Origin: Paenirhizobium cremeum | GTDB taxonomy: Bacteria > Pseudomonadota > Alphaproteobacteria > Rhizobiales > Rhizobiaceae | Direction of reading: 5' to 3' | DNA: 64,000 nt | Assembly: GCF_022884085.1 (NCBI RefSeq) | Contig: NZ_JAGGCS010000003.1 | Coordinates: forward strand, 343,437-407,436 | Shown here: one piece after another, positions 24,707-34,265 of the stretch | Layout of the letters: every line of letters begins with the position of its first letter | Numbering within the stretch: the stretch's first letter is position 1 | Made by a program: the position numbers and the translations under genes | The notes under the pieces: generated by a model | The model's input: the letters and a program-made list of their open reading frames with translations, nothing else | What the model was told of the DNA's origin: nothing | Databases searched by the model: none

Positions 24707-26002
24707 ATGAGCAGCGACGACGACAGCACCAAGGCCACCCCAACCCCCGTGGACAGCGGCGACCTCGCAGCCATTCTTGCAAGCGGCGGCAAACGCGGAG
24801 GTGGCAGGCGCTGGCTGTGGCGGGGGCTTGCGGCCGCTGCGATCATCGGTGCGGGATATGGCTATTACCTCTACAGCAGCGAGGCGACGGCCTACACTTA
24901 CACCACCTCTGCAGCAAAGAAGGGAGACCTCACGGTCATCGTGACGGCAACAGGTTCTGTCGAGCCGACGGTGCAGGTGGACGTGTCGAGCGAGCAGTCC
25001 GGCACGGTGCGCGAAGTGCTGGCCGATTACAACAGCACTGTTCGGAAGGGCGAGGTGATCGCACGTCTTGACACGGCGAAGTTCGAGGCCGACGTCAAGA
25101 GCGCCGAAGCCGCCCTGCTCGCCTCCAAGGCGGCCGTTGCCAAGGCCGTGGCCGACATGAATTCCGCGCAGGTCTCGCTGGAACGGCAAAAAAGCCTGGT
25201 CGGCAACCGTGTCTCCACCCAGCAGGATCTCGATTCGGCCCGCTATACCTACGAGGCGGCCGTCGCGACGAAGGAAAGCGCCGAAGCCAACGTTCTCGCG
25301 GCCGAGGCGGAACTGGAACAGTCGAGGGTTACCCTCTCGAAAGCGACGATCATATCGCCGATCGACGGTATCGTCCTGTCGCGTGATGTCGATCCGGGCG
25401 CCACCGTTGCCGCTTCCCTCGAAGCGCCGACCCTTTTCAACATTGCCGGCGACCTCAAGGAAATGGAATTGCAGGTCGATATCGACGAGGCGGATGTAGG
25501 CCAGGTCGCCGTCGGTCAGAAGGCCACCTTCACGGTCGACGCCTTCCCGGACAAGCGCTTTCCCGCGGAAATCACCCAGATCCGTTATGCGTCGGAGACG
25601 GTCAATGACGTGGTCACCTATATGGGCATACTGGCGGTGCACAACAACGACCTGCTGCTCCGCCAGGGCATGACGGCCACCGCCGATATCGTGGTGCAGT
25701 CGATCAAGGATGCGCTGCTCGTGCCGAACACCGCGCTACGCTATACGCCGCCGGAAAACCTGACGGCGAAGAGCGGCAGCGGAAGTGGCATGTTTAGCCT
25801 GTTTCGTCCGCCGCGCATGGGTTCGATCACTGCTCCGGAACCAGAGGGTGGGGCGCGTACCGTCTGGGTCATGCGCAACAATGTTCCGACCGCAATCAAC
25901 ATCGAAATCGGTTCCAGCGACGGACAGAATACGGTCGTGACCAAGGGTGACCTCTCCGAAGGCGATCTGCTGATTACCGACGCCACGGCGAAGAGCGGTT
26001 GA
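24707..26002 (+). CDS. Efflux periplasmic adaptor (MacA/HlyD family)
   Basis: 431 residues. Cytoplasmic Asp/Lys/Gly-rich N-terminus, one membrane helix (~42-58), then the barrel-sandwich lipoyl halves (TVIVTATGSVEP and SPIDGIVLSRDVDPG) separated by an Ala-rich coiled-coil hairpin (~115-205), and a beta-barrel domain (~250-330). A Gly/Ser/Arg/Pro-rich loop (~355-380) is an insertion. It bridges an inner-membrane ABC transporter and an outer-membrane TolC-like channel. First gene of a MacAB-type operon; the ATPase starts 10 bases later. Confidence 0.9.
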   Translation: MSSDDDSTKATPTPVDSGDLAAILASGGKRGGGRRWLWRGLAAAAIIGAGYGYYLYSSEATAYTYTTSAAKKGDLTVIVTATGSVEPTVQVDVSSEQSGTVREVLADYNSTVRKGEVIARLDTAKFEADVKSAEAALLASKAAVAKAVADMNSAQVSLERQKSLVGNRVSTQQDLDSARYTYEAAVATKESAEANVLAAEAELEQSRVTLSKATIISPIDGIVLSRDVDPGATVAASLEAPTLFNIAGDLKEMELQVDIDEADVGQVAVGQKATFTVDAFPDKRFPAEITQIRYASETVNDVVTYMGILAVHNNDLLLRQGMTATADIVVQSIKDALLVPNTALRYTPPENLTAKSGSGSGMFSLFRPPRMGSITAPEPEGGARTVWVMRNNVPTAINIEIGSSDGQNTVVTKGDLSEGDLLITDATAKSG

Positions 26003-26012
26003 AGGCGGCCCC

Positions 26013-26726
26013 ATGGCGACCCCTCCCCTCATCGAGTTCAAGCAGGTATCGAAGACCTACGGACGCGGAGAAGCGACGATCCGTGCGCTGGACCGCATCG
26101 ACCTGACCATCGAGAAGCATGAGTTCGTGGCGATCATGGGTCCTTCCGGCTCGGGAAAGTCGACCGCCATGAACATCCTCGGCTGGCTGGACGTGCCGAC
26201 GTCAGGCGAATACCTGTTCCAGGGTATCGCCACCTCGGGGCTGGATCGCAGCCAGCATACGTTGCTGCGCCGCCACATGCTGGGCTTCGTGTTCCAGGGG
26301 TTCAACCTTCTCGCCCGCACCTCGGCCGTCGAGAATGTCGAGCTGCCGCTGATCTATCGCGGCATGGAGGCACGCGAGCGTCGGCGTCTGGCGGAAGTCG
26401 CGCTGGCGCAGGTCGGCCTTGCGGGGCGCGAACACCATACGACGCAGGAGCTTTCCGGCGGCCAGCAGCAGCGCGTCGCGATCGCGAGGGCGATCGTCAC
26501 CAGCCCGGCGGTCCTGCTGGCGGATGAGCCCACGGGTAACCTTGACACCAAGACCAGCCGCGAGATCATGGAACTCATCACCGGCCTTAACCGCGAGCAA
26601 GGCATCACGGTCATCATGGTGACCCATGAGGACGACATCGCCGCCTATGCCAGGCGCAACCTGCGCTTCGTCGACGGACGTCTCCAGAGCGACAGCCTGA
26701 ACGGAGTTCGCGCCGATGTTTCTTGA
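26013..26726 (+). CDS. MacB-type ABC exporter ATP-binding protein
   Basis: 237 residues. Walker A MGPSGSGKST, Q-loop FVFQGFNLLARTSAVENVELPLIY (LolD/MacB-type wording), signature LSGGQQQRVAIARAI, Walker B LLADEPTGNLD, H-loop VTHE. This is the stand-alone ATPase half; in E. coli MacB the ATPase and permease are fused. It overlaps the permease gene by 11 bases. It would drive mechanotransmission to export peptides, lipids or macrolide-like compounds; the substrate is unknown. Confidence 0.93.
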   Translation: MATPPLIEFKQVSKTYGRGEATIRALDRIDLTIEKHEFVAIMGPSGSGKSTAMNILGWLDVPTSGEYLFQGIATSGLDRSQHTLLRRHMLGFVFQGFNLLARTSAVENVELPLIYRGMEARERRRLAEVALAQVGLAGREHHTTQELSGGQQQRVAIARAIVTSPAVLLADEPTGNLDTKTSREIMELITGLNREQGITVIMVTHEDDIAAYARRNLRFVDGRLQSDSLNGVRADVS

Positions 26727-27921
26727 GACCGTAAAACTGGCCCTGAGGGCGATCGGGCGAAACATGCTTCGCTCGTTCCTGACCGTTCTGGGCGTGGTGA
26801 TCGGCGTTGCCGCCGTCATCGCCATGGTAACGATCGGCAATGGCACGACGGCGCAGGTCTCGGCTGAAATCTCCAAGCTCGGCACCAATCTTCTCTTCGT
26901 GCGCCCCGGGCAGTTCGGCCCGGGCCGTGCCAGCACGGAAGCGAAGAAATTCACCGAACGGGATATTCAGGCCATCGAGGACCAGGTCGGCGGGCTTCGG
27001 GCCGTGGCCGGCGTCAACCAGTCGACCCAGACCGTCATCTTCGGCGGCGAGAACCACTCGACCACGGTCACCGGCACCACCAGCGATTATTTCGTTGCGC
27101 AGGATTGGGACCTTGCCAAGGGCCGCTCCTTCCTCGTTTCGGAGGAGCGCGGCGGACAGTCGGTCTGCGTGATCGGCGAAACCATCCGCAATGAGCTGTT
27201 CGGTTCGACGCCCGCGCTTGAGCAGAACATTCGCGTCGGCACGATCTCCTGCCAGGTTATCGGCATACTCGCGAAAAAGGGCCAGAGCGGCATGGGCAAT
27301 GACCAGGACGATATCGTCGTCATGCCCCTCAAGGTCTTCCAGCGGCGCATCGGCGGATCGAGCGACGTGTCGAGCGTGATCCTTTCGGCAAAGGACGGCG
27401 TTTCCACCTCCAAGGTGCAGGCCGATGTCGAGCGCTTGCTGCGCGAGCGGCGCAAGATCATCGCCGGTCGCGAGGACGATTTCACCGTCAACGACATGAC
27501 CCAGATGGCCGCGACGCTCACCGGGACAACCACCTTGATGACCGGCCTTCTCGGCGCGGTCGCCGCCGTCAGCCTTCTCGTCGGAGGCATCGGCATCATG
27601 AACATCATGCTGGTGTCGGTGACCGAGCGGACCCGCGAGATCGGCATTCGTCTCGCCATCGGTGCGCTGGAACAGCAGGTGCTGATGCAGTTTCTCGTCG
27701 AGGCGGTGACGCTCTCGCTTGCCGGCGGGATCATCGGCATACTGCTCGGCCTCGGCCTCGCCTATGGAGCGGTAAGCTATATGGGTGTGCCTTTCGTCAC
27801 CAGCCCCTCCATTATCCTGCTGGCCTTCGCCTTCTCTGCCGCAATCGGCATGGTCTTCGGCTATTTCCCTGCGAGACGGGCGGCTCAGCTCAATCCCATC
27901 GACGCGCTGAGGCACGAATAG
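26716..27921 (+). CDS. MacB-type ABC exporter permease
   Basis: 401 residues. One membrane helix near the N-terminus (~18-45), a large periplasmic MacB-PCD domain (~50-270), then three helices (~275-305, ~335-360, ~370-390) with the conserved VGGIGIMNIMLVSVTERTREIG motif and the C-terminal PARRAAQLNPIDALRHE. This four-helix type VII ABC topology performs mechanotransmission rather than classical alternating transport. It works with the ATPase and adaptor upstream; no TolC-like gene is in the window. Confidence 0.93.
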   Translation: MFLETVKLALRAIGRNMLRSFLTVLGVVIGVAAVIAMVTIGNGTTAQVSAEISKLGTNLLFVRPGQFGPGRASTEAKKFTERDIQAIEDQVGGLRAVAGVNQSTQTVIFGGENHSTTVTGTTSDYFVAQDWDLAKGRSFLVSEERGGQSVCVIGETIRNELFGSTPALEQNIRVGTISCQVIGILAKKGQSGMGNDQDDIVVMPLKVFQRRIGGSSDVSSVILSAKDGVSTSKVQADVERLLRERRKIIAGREDDFTVNDMTQMAATLTGTTTLMTGLLGAVAAVSLLVGGIGIMNIMLVSVTERTREIGIRLAIGALEQQVLMQFLVEAVTLSLAGGIIGILLGLGLAYGAVSYMGVPFVTSPSIILLAFAFSAAIGMVFGYFPARRAAQLNPIDALRHE

Positions 27922-27948
27922 GCGGACGAGTCTGGGGGCCGGCGCGTA

Positions 27949-30900
27949 TCACGCTGCCGTTGCAAGCTGCGCAAGCTGCGTCATCACCATCGCTGCGCCT
28001 GCCAGCCGCTTGTCCGGGGTCGGCAGGTCGCGGGTGAGGAAGACGCTCTGGTCCGGGCGGATCTTCGCCATGGTGCCCTGCTTGGCGATGAAGCCGACGA
28101 GAGCAGCCGGGTTCGGGAATTCCTTGTTGCGGAACTGCACGACCACGCCTTTCGGACCGGCTTCCAGCTTTTCGACGTTGGCCTTGCGACAGAGCGCTTT
28201 GATGTAGACCACCTTGAGCAGGCTCTGCACTTCGGGGGGCAGCGGTCCGAACCGGTCGATCATTTCCGCGCCGAAGGCGTCGATGTCGCCGAGTTCGGTG
28301 AGCTCGCCGAGACGACGGTAAAGGCCGAGGCGCAGATGCAGGTCCGGCACGTAGTCGTCCGGGATCATCACCGACGTGCCGACGGAGATCTGCGGCGACC
28401 AGCCGGTATCGGCCACTTCGTCCACGCCCTTCACTTCGGCAACGGCTTCCTCCAGCATCTGCTGGTAAAGCTCGAAACCGACTTCTTTGATGTGACCGGA
28501 CTGTTCCTCGCCGAGCAGGTTGCCCGCGCCGCGAATGTCGAGGTCGTGGCTTGCAAGCTGGAATCCGGCACCGAGCGTATCGAGCGACTGCAGGACCTTG
28601 AGGCGACGTTCGGCCGTGGTCGTCAGCACCTTGTTGACGGGAAGCGTCAGGAGCGCGAAGGCGCGCACCTTGGAACGCCCGACGCGGCCGCGCAACTGAT
28701 AGAGCTGCGCCAGGCCGAACATGTCGGCGCGATGCACGATGAGAGTGTTGGCAGTCGGTACGTCAAGGCCGGACTCGACGATAGTGGTCGACAGCAGCAC
28801 GTCGTACTTGCCATCGTAGAAGGCGTTCATGATGTCTTCGAGTTCACCCGCCGGCATCTGGCCATGGGCGATGGCGACCTTCAGTTCCGGCACGTCGGAC
28901 TGCAGGAAGGCCTGGATATCCGCGAGATCGGCAAGCCGCGGGCAGACGTAGAAGCTCTGGCCGCCGCGATAATGCTCGCGCATCAGGGTTTCGCGGATCA
29001 CGAGCGGATCGAAGGGCGAGATGAAGGTGCGCACCGCCATGCGGTCGACCGGCGGCGTGGTAATCAACGAAAGTTCGCGCACGCCGGTCATGGCAAGCTG
29101 CAGCGTCCGCGGGATCGGGGTCGCCGAAAGCGTCAGCACATGCACGTCGGTCTTCAGTTCCTTCAGCCGCTCCTTGTGCTTGACGCCGAAGTGCTGCTCC
29201 TCGTCGATGATGAGAAGTCCGAGATTGGCAAACTGGATGCCCGCGCCGAGCAGTGCATGGGTGCCGACCACGACATCGGTCTTGCCTTCCGCAACCTCCT
29301 TCTTCACGAGGTTGAGCTCCTTCGTACCCACCAGACGGGATGCCTGCTGCACCCGGATCGGCAGGCCGCGGAAGCGCTCGGTAAAGGTCTTGAAATGCTG
29401 GCGGGCAAGGAGTGTCGTCGGAACGACGACGGCGACCTGTATGCCGTTCATGGCGGCGATGAAGGCGGCACGCAGCGCCACTTCGGTCTTGCCGAAACCG
29501 ACATCGCCGCAGACCAGCCGGTCCATCGGCCGGCCGGCGCCGAGATCGCCCCGCACCGCCTCGATCGCGTTCAGCTGGTCTTCCGTCTCGTCATAGGGGA
29601 AACGGGCGGCGAATTCGTCGTAAAGGCCCTCCTGCGTCGTCAGAACCGGTGCGGTGCGTGTCATGCGCTCGGCAGCGACGCGGATCAGGGCGCCCGCCAT
29701 GTCGAGCAGCCGCTTCTTGAGCTTGGCCTTGCGCATCTGCCATGCGCCGCCACCGAGCTTGTCGAGCTGCGCGTCGCTCGCCTCGGAGCCGTACCGCGAC
29801 AGAAGATCGATGTTCTCGACCGGAAGGAACAGCTTGGCGTCGTCGGCATATTGCAGTTCGAGGCAGGCATGCGGAGCGCCGGCGGCCTCGATGGTGCGAA
29901 GGCCGACGAAACGGCCGATGCCGTGTTCGGCATGAACGACGATCGAGCCCTCGTCGAGGCCCGCCACTTCCGAAATGAAGTCGGCTGCCCGCTTGCGCCG
30001 CTTGGAACGGCGCACCATGCGGTCGCCGAGAATGTCCTGTTCGCCGACGACGACGAGATCGCCGGATTCGAAACCGCCTTCCAGGCTGAGAACGGCCGTT
30101 GCCGCCTCGCCCTTCTTCAGGCCGTCAATGTCCTTGAGGGCCGTGATCTGCTTGAGATTGGCGAGCCCGTGCTCGGCGAGCACCTGCAGCAATCGGTCGA
30201 GCGAGCCTTCCGACCAGCCGGTAATCAGCACCTTGGCGCCGGAAGCCCTCTTATCGGCGATGTATTTCACCGCCTGGTCGAAGACGTTCACACGCGCCTG
30301 ACCGTCAGCCTCTCCGGCCTCGACCGCATTCTTCGCCCAGCGGGGGCCCGGCCGCGCCGGTATCTCGATCACCCGGCGCGCTTCGCCGTCATGTTCGGCA
30401 AAGGGTGTGAGCCGCAGGGGTTCATGGGCATCCAGCATGCGTGCGAATTCGCCGGCGCCGAGATAGAGCCGTTCGGGTGGCACCGGCTTGTAGGGCGTGC
30501 CCTGCCCCAGATGCCCCTTGCCGGGTGTCCCGGAATTCAGTCGCGCCTCGTAATAGTCGCGGATCAGCTTGGCGCGTTCTTCCGCCGCTTCCTTCACCGT
30601 ATGGTCGGTGACGATGCGGAAGCCTCGGAGATAGTCGAATACCGTTTCCAGATGATCGTGGAACAGCGGCAGCCAGTGTTCCATGCCGGCGTAGCGGCGT
30701 CCTTCGGAGACGGCGGAATAAAGCGCATCGTCGCGGGTGGCCGCACCGAACAGCGAAAGGTAGTTCTTGCGGAAGCGGCTGATGCTTTCCGGGGTCAGCG
30801 TCACCTCGCTCATCGGATTGAGATCGAGGGAACGTGCCTGCCCGGTGGTGCGCTGGCTGGCCGGATCGAAGAAACGGATGCTTTCCAGCGTATCGCCGAA

Positions 30901-31464
30901 GAAATCGAGGCGGACCGGTTCTTCCGAACCGGGCACGAAGACGTCGAGAATGCCGCCGCGGACGGCGAACTCGCCGACCTCGCGCACGGTCGGCACCCGG
31001 TCGAAGCCGTTGCGTTCGAGCCTTGCTGCGATATCGTCCATCCGCACCTGATTGCCGGGCTTGGCGGAAAACGCCAGATGCTCGATCACGTCGGCCGGCG
31101 CGAGCTTCTGCAGCATCGCGTTGACGGTGACCAGAACGATGGCCGGGTGCGGCTTCCTCGCATGCGCGATCAGCCCGGACAAGGCGGCGAGACGGCGCGC
31201 CGAGACATCGGCCGATGGCGATACTCGGTCATAGGGCAGGCAGTCCCAGGCGGGTAACGTCAGAACCGGAATATCCGGCGCGGCGAAGCCGAGCATCTGT
31301 TCGATATCGGCCATGCGCTGGCCGTCCGACAGCACAAAGGCGACAGGCTGCCCCTGCCGCGCAATCTCGGCGATCAGGAACGCGACCATGCCATCCGGCA
31401 CATGCGAGATCGTCAGCCCGGACCTGGCGGCGGCGATCGTCTTGGCATCGAGTAGCGAGATCAT
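27949..31464 (-). CDS. mfd: Transcription-repair coupling factor
   Basis: 1171 residues from the ATG at 31464, which overlaps the sdhE stop (ATGA). Domain order: UvrB-homology module (~1-340), RNA polymerase-interaction domain (CarD/RID-like, ~500-570, with IVVHAEHGIGRFVGL), RecG-like superfamily 2 helicase with GDVGFGKTEVALRAAF, DEEQHFG and the TRG motif region RGRVGRS, and the C-terminal TRCF domain. It displaces stalled RNA polymerase and recruits UvrA. Length and motifs are normal. Confidence 0.98.
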   Translation of the reverse strand: MISLLDAKTIAAARSGLTISHVPDGMVAFLIAEIARQGQPVAFVLSDGQRMADIEQMLGFAAPDIPVLTLPAWDCLPYDRVSPSADVSARRLAALSGLIAHARKPHPAIVLVTVNAMLQKLAPADVIEHLAFSAKPGNQVRMDDIAARLERNGFDRVPTVREVGEFAVRGGILDVFVPGSEEPVRLDFFGDTLESIRFFDPASQRTTGQARSLDLNPMSEVTLTPESISRFRKNYLSLFGAATRDDALYSAVSEGRRYAGMEHWLPLFHDHLETVFDYLRGFRIVTDHTVKEAAEERAKLIRDYYEARLNSGTPGKGHLGQGTPYKPVPPERLYLGAGEFARMLDAHEPLRLTPFAEHDGEARRVIEIPARPGPRWAKNAVEAGEADGQARVNVFDQAVKYIADKRASGAKVLITGWSEGSLDRLLQVLAEHGLANLKQITALKDIDGLKKGEAATAVLSLEGGFESGDLVVVGEQDILGDRMVRRSKRRKRAADFISEVAGLDEGSIVVHAEHGIGRFVGLRTIEAAGAPHACLELQYADDAKLFLPVENIDLLSRYGSEASDAQLDKLGGGAWQMRKAKLKKRLLDMAGALIRVAAERMTRTAPVLTTQEGLYDEFAARFPYDETEDQLNAIEAVRGDLGAGRPMDRLVCGDVGFGKTEVALRAAFIAAMNGIQVAVVVPTTLLARQHFKTFTERFRGLPIRVQQASRLVGTKELNLVKKEVAEGKTDVVVGTHALLGAGIQFANLGLLIIDEEQHFGVKHKERLKELKTDVHVLTLSATPIPRTLQLAMTGVRELSLITTPPVDRMAVRTFISPFDPLVIRETLMREHYRGGQSFYVCPRLADLADIQAFLQSDVPELKVAIAHGQMPAGELEDIMNAFYDGKYDVLLSTTIVESGLDVPTANTLIVHRADMFGLAQLYQLRGRVGRSKVRAFALLTLPVNKVLTTTAERRLKVLQSLDTLGAGFQLASHDLDIRGAGNLLGEEQSGHIKEVGFELYQQMLEEAVAEVKGVDEVADTGWSPQISVGTSVMIPDDYVPDLHLRLGLYRRLGELTELGDIDAFGAEMIDRFGPLPPEVQSLLKVVYIKALCRKANVEKLEAGPKGVVVQFRNKEFPNPAALVGFIAKQGTMAKIRPDQSVFLTRDLPTPDKRLAGAAMVMTQLAQLATAA

Positions 31465-31778
31465 TCCGGGCGTCCGGCGGTGTCCATGGTAACCGGCGAG
31501 AAATCTGGGCGACAGGCCATGATCCGCTCGAAGAGCGGGGTCTTCAGGTGATCCGGAACGGGCGCCGCTTCCGTGATCCACTTGATGAGGTCCTGATCTT
31601 CCTCGGCCATGATGCGCTCCAGCTCGTCGAGCGTCGCCTCATCCATCGTGCCGATTTCCGCTTCCGCGAACTGTCCGAGGATCAGGTCCATCTCGCGAAT
31701 GCCGCGATGCCAGCAGCGAAACAGAATGCGACGGCGGCGCGGATCGAGATCGGCACTGCTGAGGGTCAATCCTGTCAT
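31461..31778 (-). CDS. sdhE: Succinate dehydrogenase assembly factor SdhE
   Basis: 105 residues, ribosome site AGGAAGG. Small all-helical DUF339/SdhE protein with the conserved RGxxExD motif as HRGIREMDLIL (~residues 24-34) needed for covalent FAD attachment to SdhA. Immediately upstream of, and overlapping, mfd; this pairing next to recG is common in alphaproteobacteria. Divergent from recG with a 98-base shared promoter region. Confidence 0.95.
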   Translation of the reverse strand: MTGLTLSSADLDPRRRRILFRCWHRGIREMDLILGQFAEAEIGTMDEATLDELERIMAEEDQDLIKWITEAAPVPDHLKTPLFERIMACRPDFSPVTMDTAGRPE

Positions 31779-31876
31779 GTCGAAACACCTTCCTGTTGAT
31801 GCGCCTCTATAGCCGCTCGATCGGGAAATGTCAGCCTTGCCAAGGCGGTAATTCTCGGGCCATTTTGGCGCCCATC

Positions 31877-33982
31877 ATGCGGCCAGCGCTTCTCGACCCC
31901 CTGTTTTCCTCCGTTGCCTCGCTTTCCGGCGTTGGGCCCAAGCTTGCGCAATTGCTGGCGAGCCTGCTGGGCCGGGAGGACGTCGAGGATGCGCGCGTCG
32001 TGGATCTCCTGTTTCTGGCGCCTCACCGGCTGATCGATCGCCGCAACCAGCCCGGCATCGCCCTTGCCCCGCAGGGCGCTATCGTCACCGTGACCGGCCG
32101 TGTCGACCGCCACCAGCCGCCGCCGCGCGGCAAGTCCAACATGCCCTATCGCGTCTTCCTGCACGATCCGACCGGCGAACTGGCGCTGACCTTCTTCCGC
32201 GCCAAGGGCAACTGGCTGGAAAAGGCGCTGCCGATCGATGAGGAGGTCATAGTCTCCGGCAAGATCGACTGGTTCAACGGCCGTCCCTCCATGGTGCATC
32301 CCGACGTGATGATGAAGGCGAGCGAGGCGGAGAACCTGCCGCTGGTCGAGCCGGTTTATCCGCTGACGGCCGGCCTGTCGCCCAAGGTGCTGCGCAAGGC
32401 GGTGGAGCATGCGCTGGAGCGCGTTCCCGACCTGCCGGAATGGGCCGATCCCGCCTTGACCGTCCAGCAGTCCTTCCCGACGCCGAGGGAAAGTTTCCGC
32501 CAGTTGCATCATCCCCGCGATGCGGCCGACGTCGATCCTCAGGCGCCTGCCCGTCGACGGCTCGCCTATGACGAGTTCCTTGCAGGCCAGGTATCGCTGG
32601 CGCTCGTTCGCCAGCGCCTGCGCAAGGTGCCCGGCACGCCGGTTCGTCCGAATGGAGAATTGTCGTCGAAGATATTGGCCGCCCTGCCCTTTTCCCCGAC
32701 TCGCAGCCAGACGGAAGCGATGGGCGATATCCTCAAGGACATGGGTTCCGATACCCGCATGCTGCGCCTGCTGCAGGGTGATGTCGGCGCCGGCAAGACG
32801 CTGGTTGCCCTGCTTGCCATGGCGGCTGTCGTCGAAAGCGGCGGACAGGCGGTGCTGATGGCCCCGACGGAAATCCTCGCCCGTCAGCACTATGCGACGG
32901 TCTCGAAATTCGCCGCCGCAGCAGGCCTCCGTATCGAGGTCCTGACCGGCCGCACCAAGGGCCGCGAGCGCGATACGATCACCGAACGCATAGCCTCCGG
33001 TGAAGCCCAGATCGTCATCGGTACCCATGCGCTCTTTCAGGACACGGTGAGCTACAAGAACCTCATGCTGGCCGTTGTCGACGAGCAGCATCGCTTCGGC
33101 GTGCATCAGCGCCTGCGGTTGACCGCCAAGGGCATCTCGCCCCACATGCTGGTGATGACGGCAACGCCGATCCCGCGCACGCTGGTGCTGGCCGCCTTCG
33201 GCGACATGGACGTGTCCAAGCTCACGGAAAAACCCGCCGGCCGCAAGCCGATCCAGACGGTGACCGTATCGAGCGAGCGCACCGGCGAGATCGTCGACCG
33301 GCTGCGCGCTGCCATTGCCGATGGCAAGAAAGCCTACTGGATCTGCCCGCTGGTCGAGGAATCCGATGTTTCCGACCTGATGTCGGCCGAGGAGCGCCAT
33401 GCGGTGCTTTCGAAAGCCATCGGCGCGCCTATCGGTCTCGTCCATGGCCGCATGAGCGGCCCGGAAAAGGATGCGGCCATGCTTGCCTTCAAGTCGGGCG
33501 AGACCCGCCTTTTGGTGGCGACCACGGTCGTCGAGGTCGGCGTGGACGTTCCCGACGCATCGATCATGGTGATCGAACATGCCGAGCGTTTCGGTCTGGC
33601 ACAATTACATCAGCTCCGTGGCCGCGTCGGTCGCGGCGACGAGGCATCGACCTGCATCCTGCTCTACAAGGGACCGCTGTCGGAGAACGGCCGCGCCCGC
33701 CTCTCGGTGCTGCGTGACAGCGAGGACGGTTTTCTCATTGCAGAAGAGGACCTGAAGCTGCGGGGCGAAGGCGAATTGCTCGGCACCCGTCAGTCCGGCA
33801 CGCCCGGCTTCAAGATCGCCAGCCTCGAGGCCCATGCCGATCTTCTGGACATCGCCCGCAAGGATGCGAGCTATCTTCTGGAGCGCGACCCCGATCTGGA
33901 AAGCCCCCGCGGTCAGGCAATCCGGGTACTTCTCTACCTCCATCGCAGGGACGAGGCGATAAGGTTTTTGAGGGCGGGCTGA
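31877..33982 (+). CDS. recG: ATP-dependent DNA helicase RecG
   Basis: 701 residues from the ATG at 31877 (MRPALLDPLFSSVASLSGVGP, the usual RecG start; earlier ATGs would overlap the divergent promoter). Wedge/OB domain (~50-170), helicase domains with GDVGAGKTLVALLAM, VVDEQHRFGV, TATPIPRTL and QLRGRVGRGD. It reverses stalled replication forks and branch-migrates Holliday junctions. Complete and normal in size. An accessory two-gene islet follows it. Confidence 0.98.
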   Translation: MRPALLDPLFSSVASLSGVGPKLAQLLASLLGREDVEDARVVDLLFLAPHRLIDRRNQPGIALAPQGAIVTVTGRVDRHQPPPRGKSNMPYRVFLHDPTGELALTFFRAKGNWLEKALPIDEEVIVSGKIDWFNGRPSMVHPDVMMKASEAENLPLVEPVYPLTAGLSPKVLRKAVEHALERVPDLPEWADPALTVQQSFPTPRESFRQLHHPRDAADVDPQAPARRRLAYDEFLAGQVSLALVRQRLRKVPGTPVRPNGELSSKILAALPFSPTRSQTEAMGDILKDMGSDTRMLRLLQGDVGAGKTLVALLAMAAVVESGGQAVLMAPTEILARQHYATVSKFAAAAGLRIEVLTGRTKGRERDTITERIASGEAQIVIGTHALFQDTVSYKNLMLAVVDEQHRFGVHQRLRLTAKGISPHMLVMTATPIPRTLVLAAFGDMDVSKLTEKPAGRKPIQTVTVSSERTGEIVDRLRAAIADGKKAYWICPLVEESDVSDLMSAEERHAVLSKAIGAPIGLVHGRMSGPEKDAAMLAFKSGETRLLVATTVVEVGVDVPDASIMVIEHAERFGLAQLHQLRGRVGRGDEASTCILLYKGPLSENGRARLSVLRDSEDGFLIAEEDLKLRGEGELLGTRQSGTPGFKIASLEAHADLLDIARKDASYLLERDPDLESPRGQAIRVLLYLHRRDEAIRFLRAG

Positions 33983-34069
33983 CCGCACTACCTCTTTGTG
34001 GCTACTCGATTCCCGTACGCGCTTTTGCTTTTATTTTTTGAGGCGTTCCGACTGGGAGATTGTGTCGCC

Positions 34070-34264
34070 ATGGAAAAGGTGAGGGCCGCGAGTGCTGTCG
34101 CGGGCGTTATTGCAGCGATCGCTGCCGTTGCATCAGTCGTTGTCGACTACACGGCCATTTTCTCCAACAACGACACCGGTAGTGAATATCGTATCAGTAC
34201 AGCGGGGAGCGATAGCCCTGTTGTTGTCGGTGCCGGTGGCGATGTGAACATCGGTAGCAAATGA
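34070..34264 (+). CDS. Small single-pass membrane protein with C-terminal SPVV-GGDVNI motif (64 aa)
   Basis: 64 residues from the ATG at 34070 with GGGAGA upstream; a GTG at 33998 would add 24 hydrophobic residues. One membrane helix (~10-33), then a short tail ending SPVVVGAGGDVNIGSK. A similar pattern (SPVI, then GGNVTV) occurs near the mature N-terminus of the next gene, two bases downstream. Base composition is less GC-rich than in recG and DUF502, suggesting an acquired pair. Function unknown. Confidence 0.6.
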   Translation: MEKVRAASAVAGVIAAIAAVASVVVDYTAIFSNNDTGSEYRISTAGSDSPVVVGAGGDVNIGSK

Positions 34265-34265
34265 G

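Noticed and set aside
28336..31257. 973-codon rightward frame opposite mfd
   Set aside because: It is the antisense shadow of the clearly conserved mfd gene; such long shadows are common at high GC.
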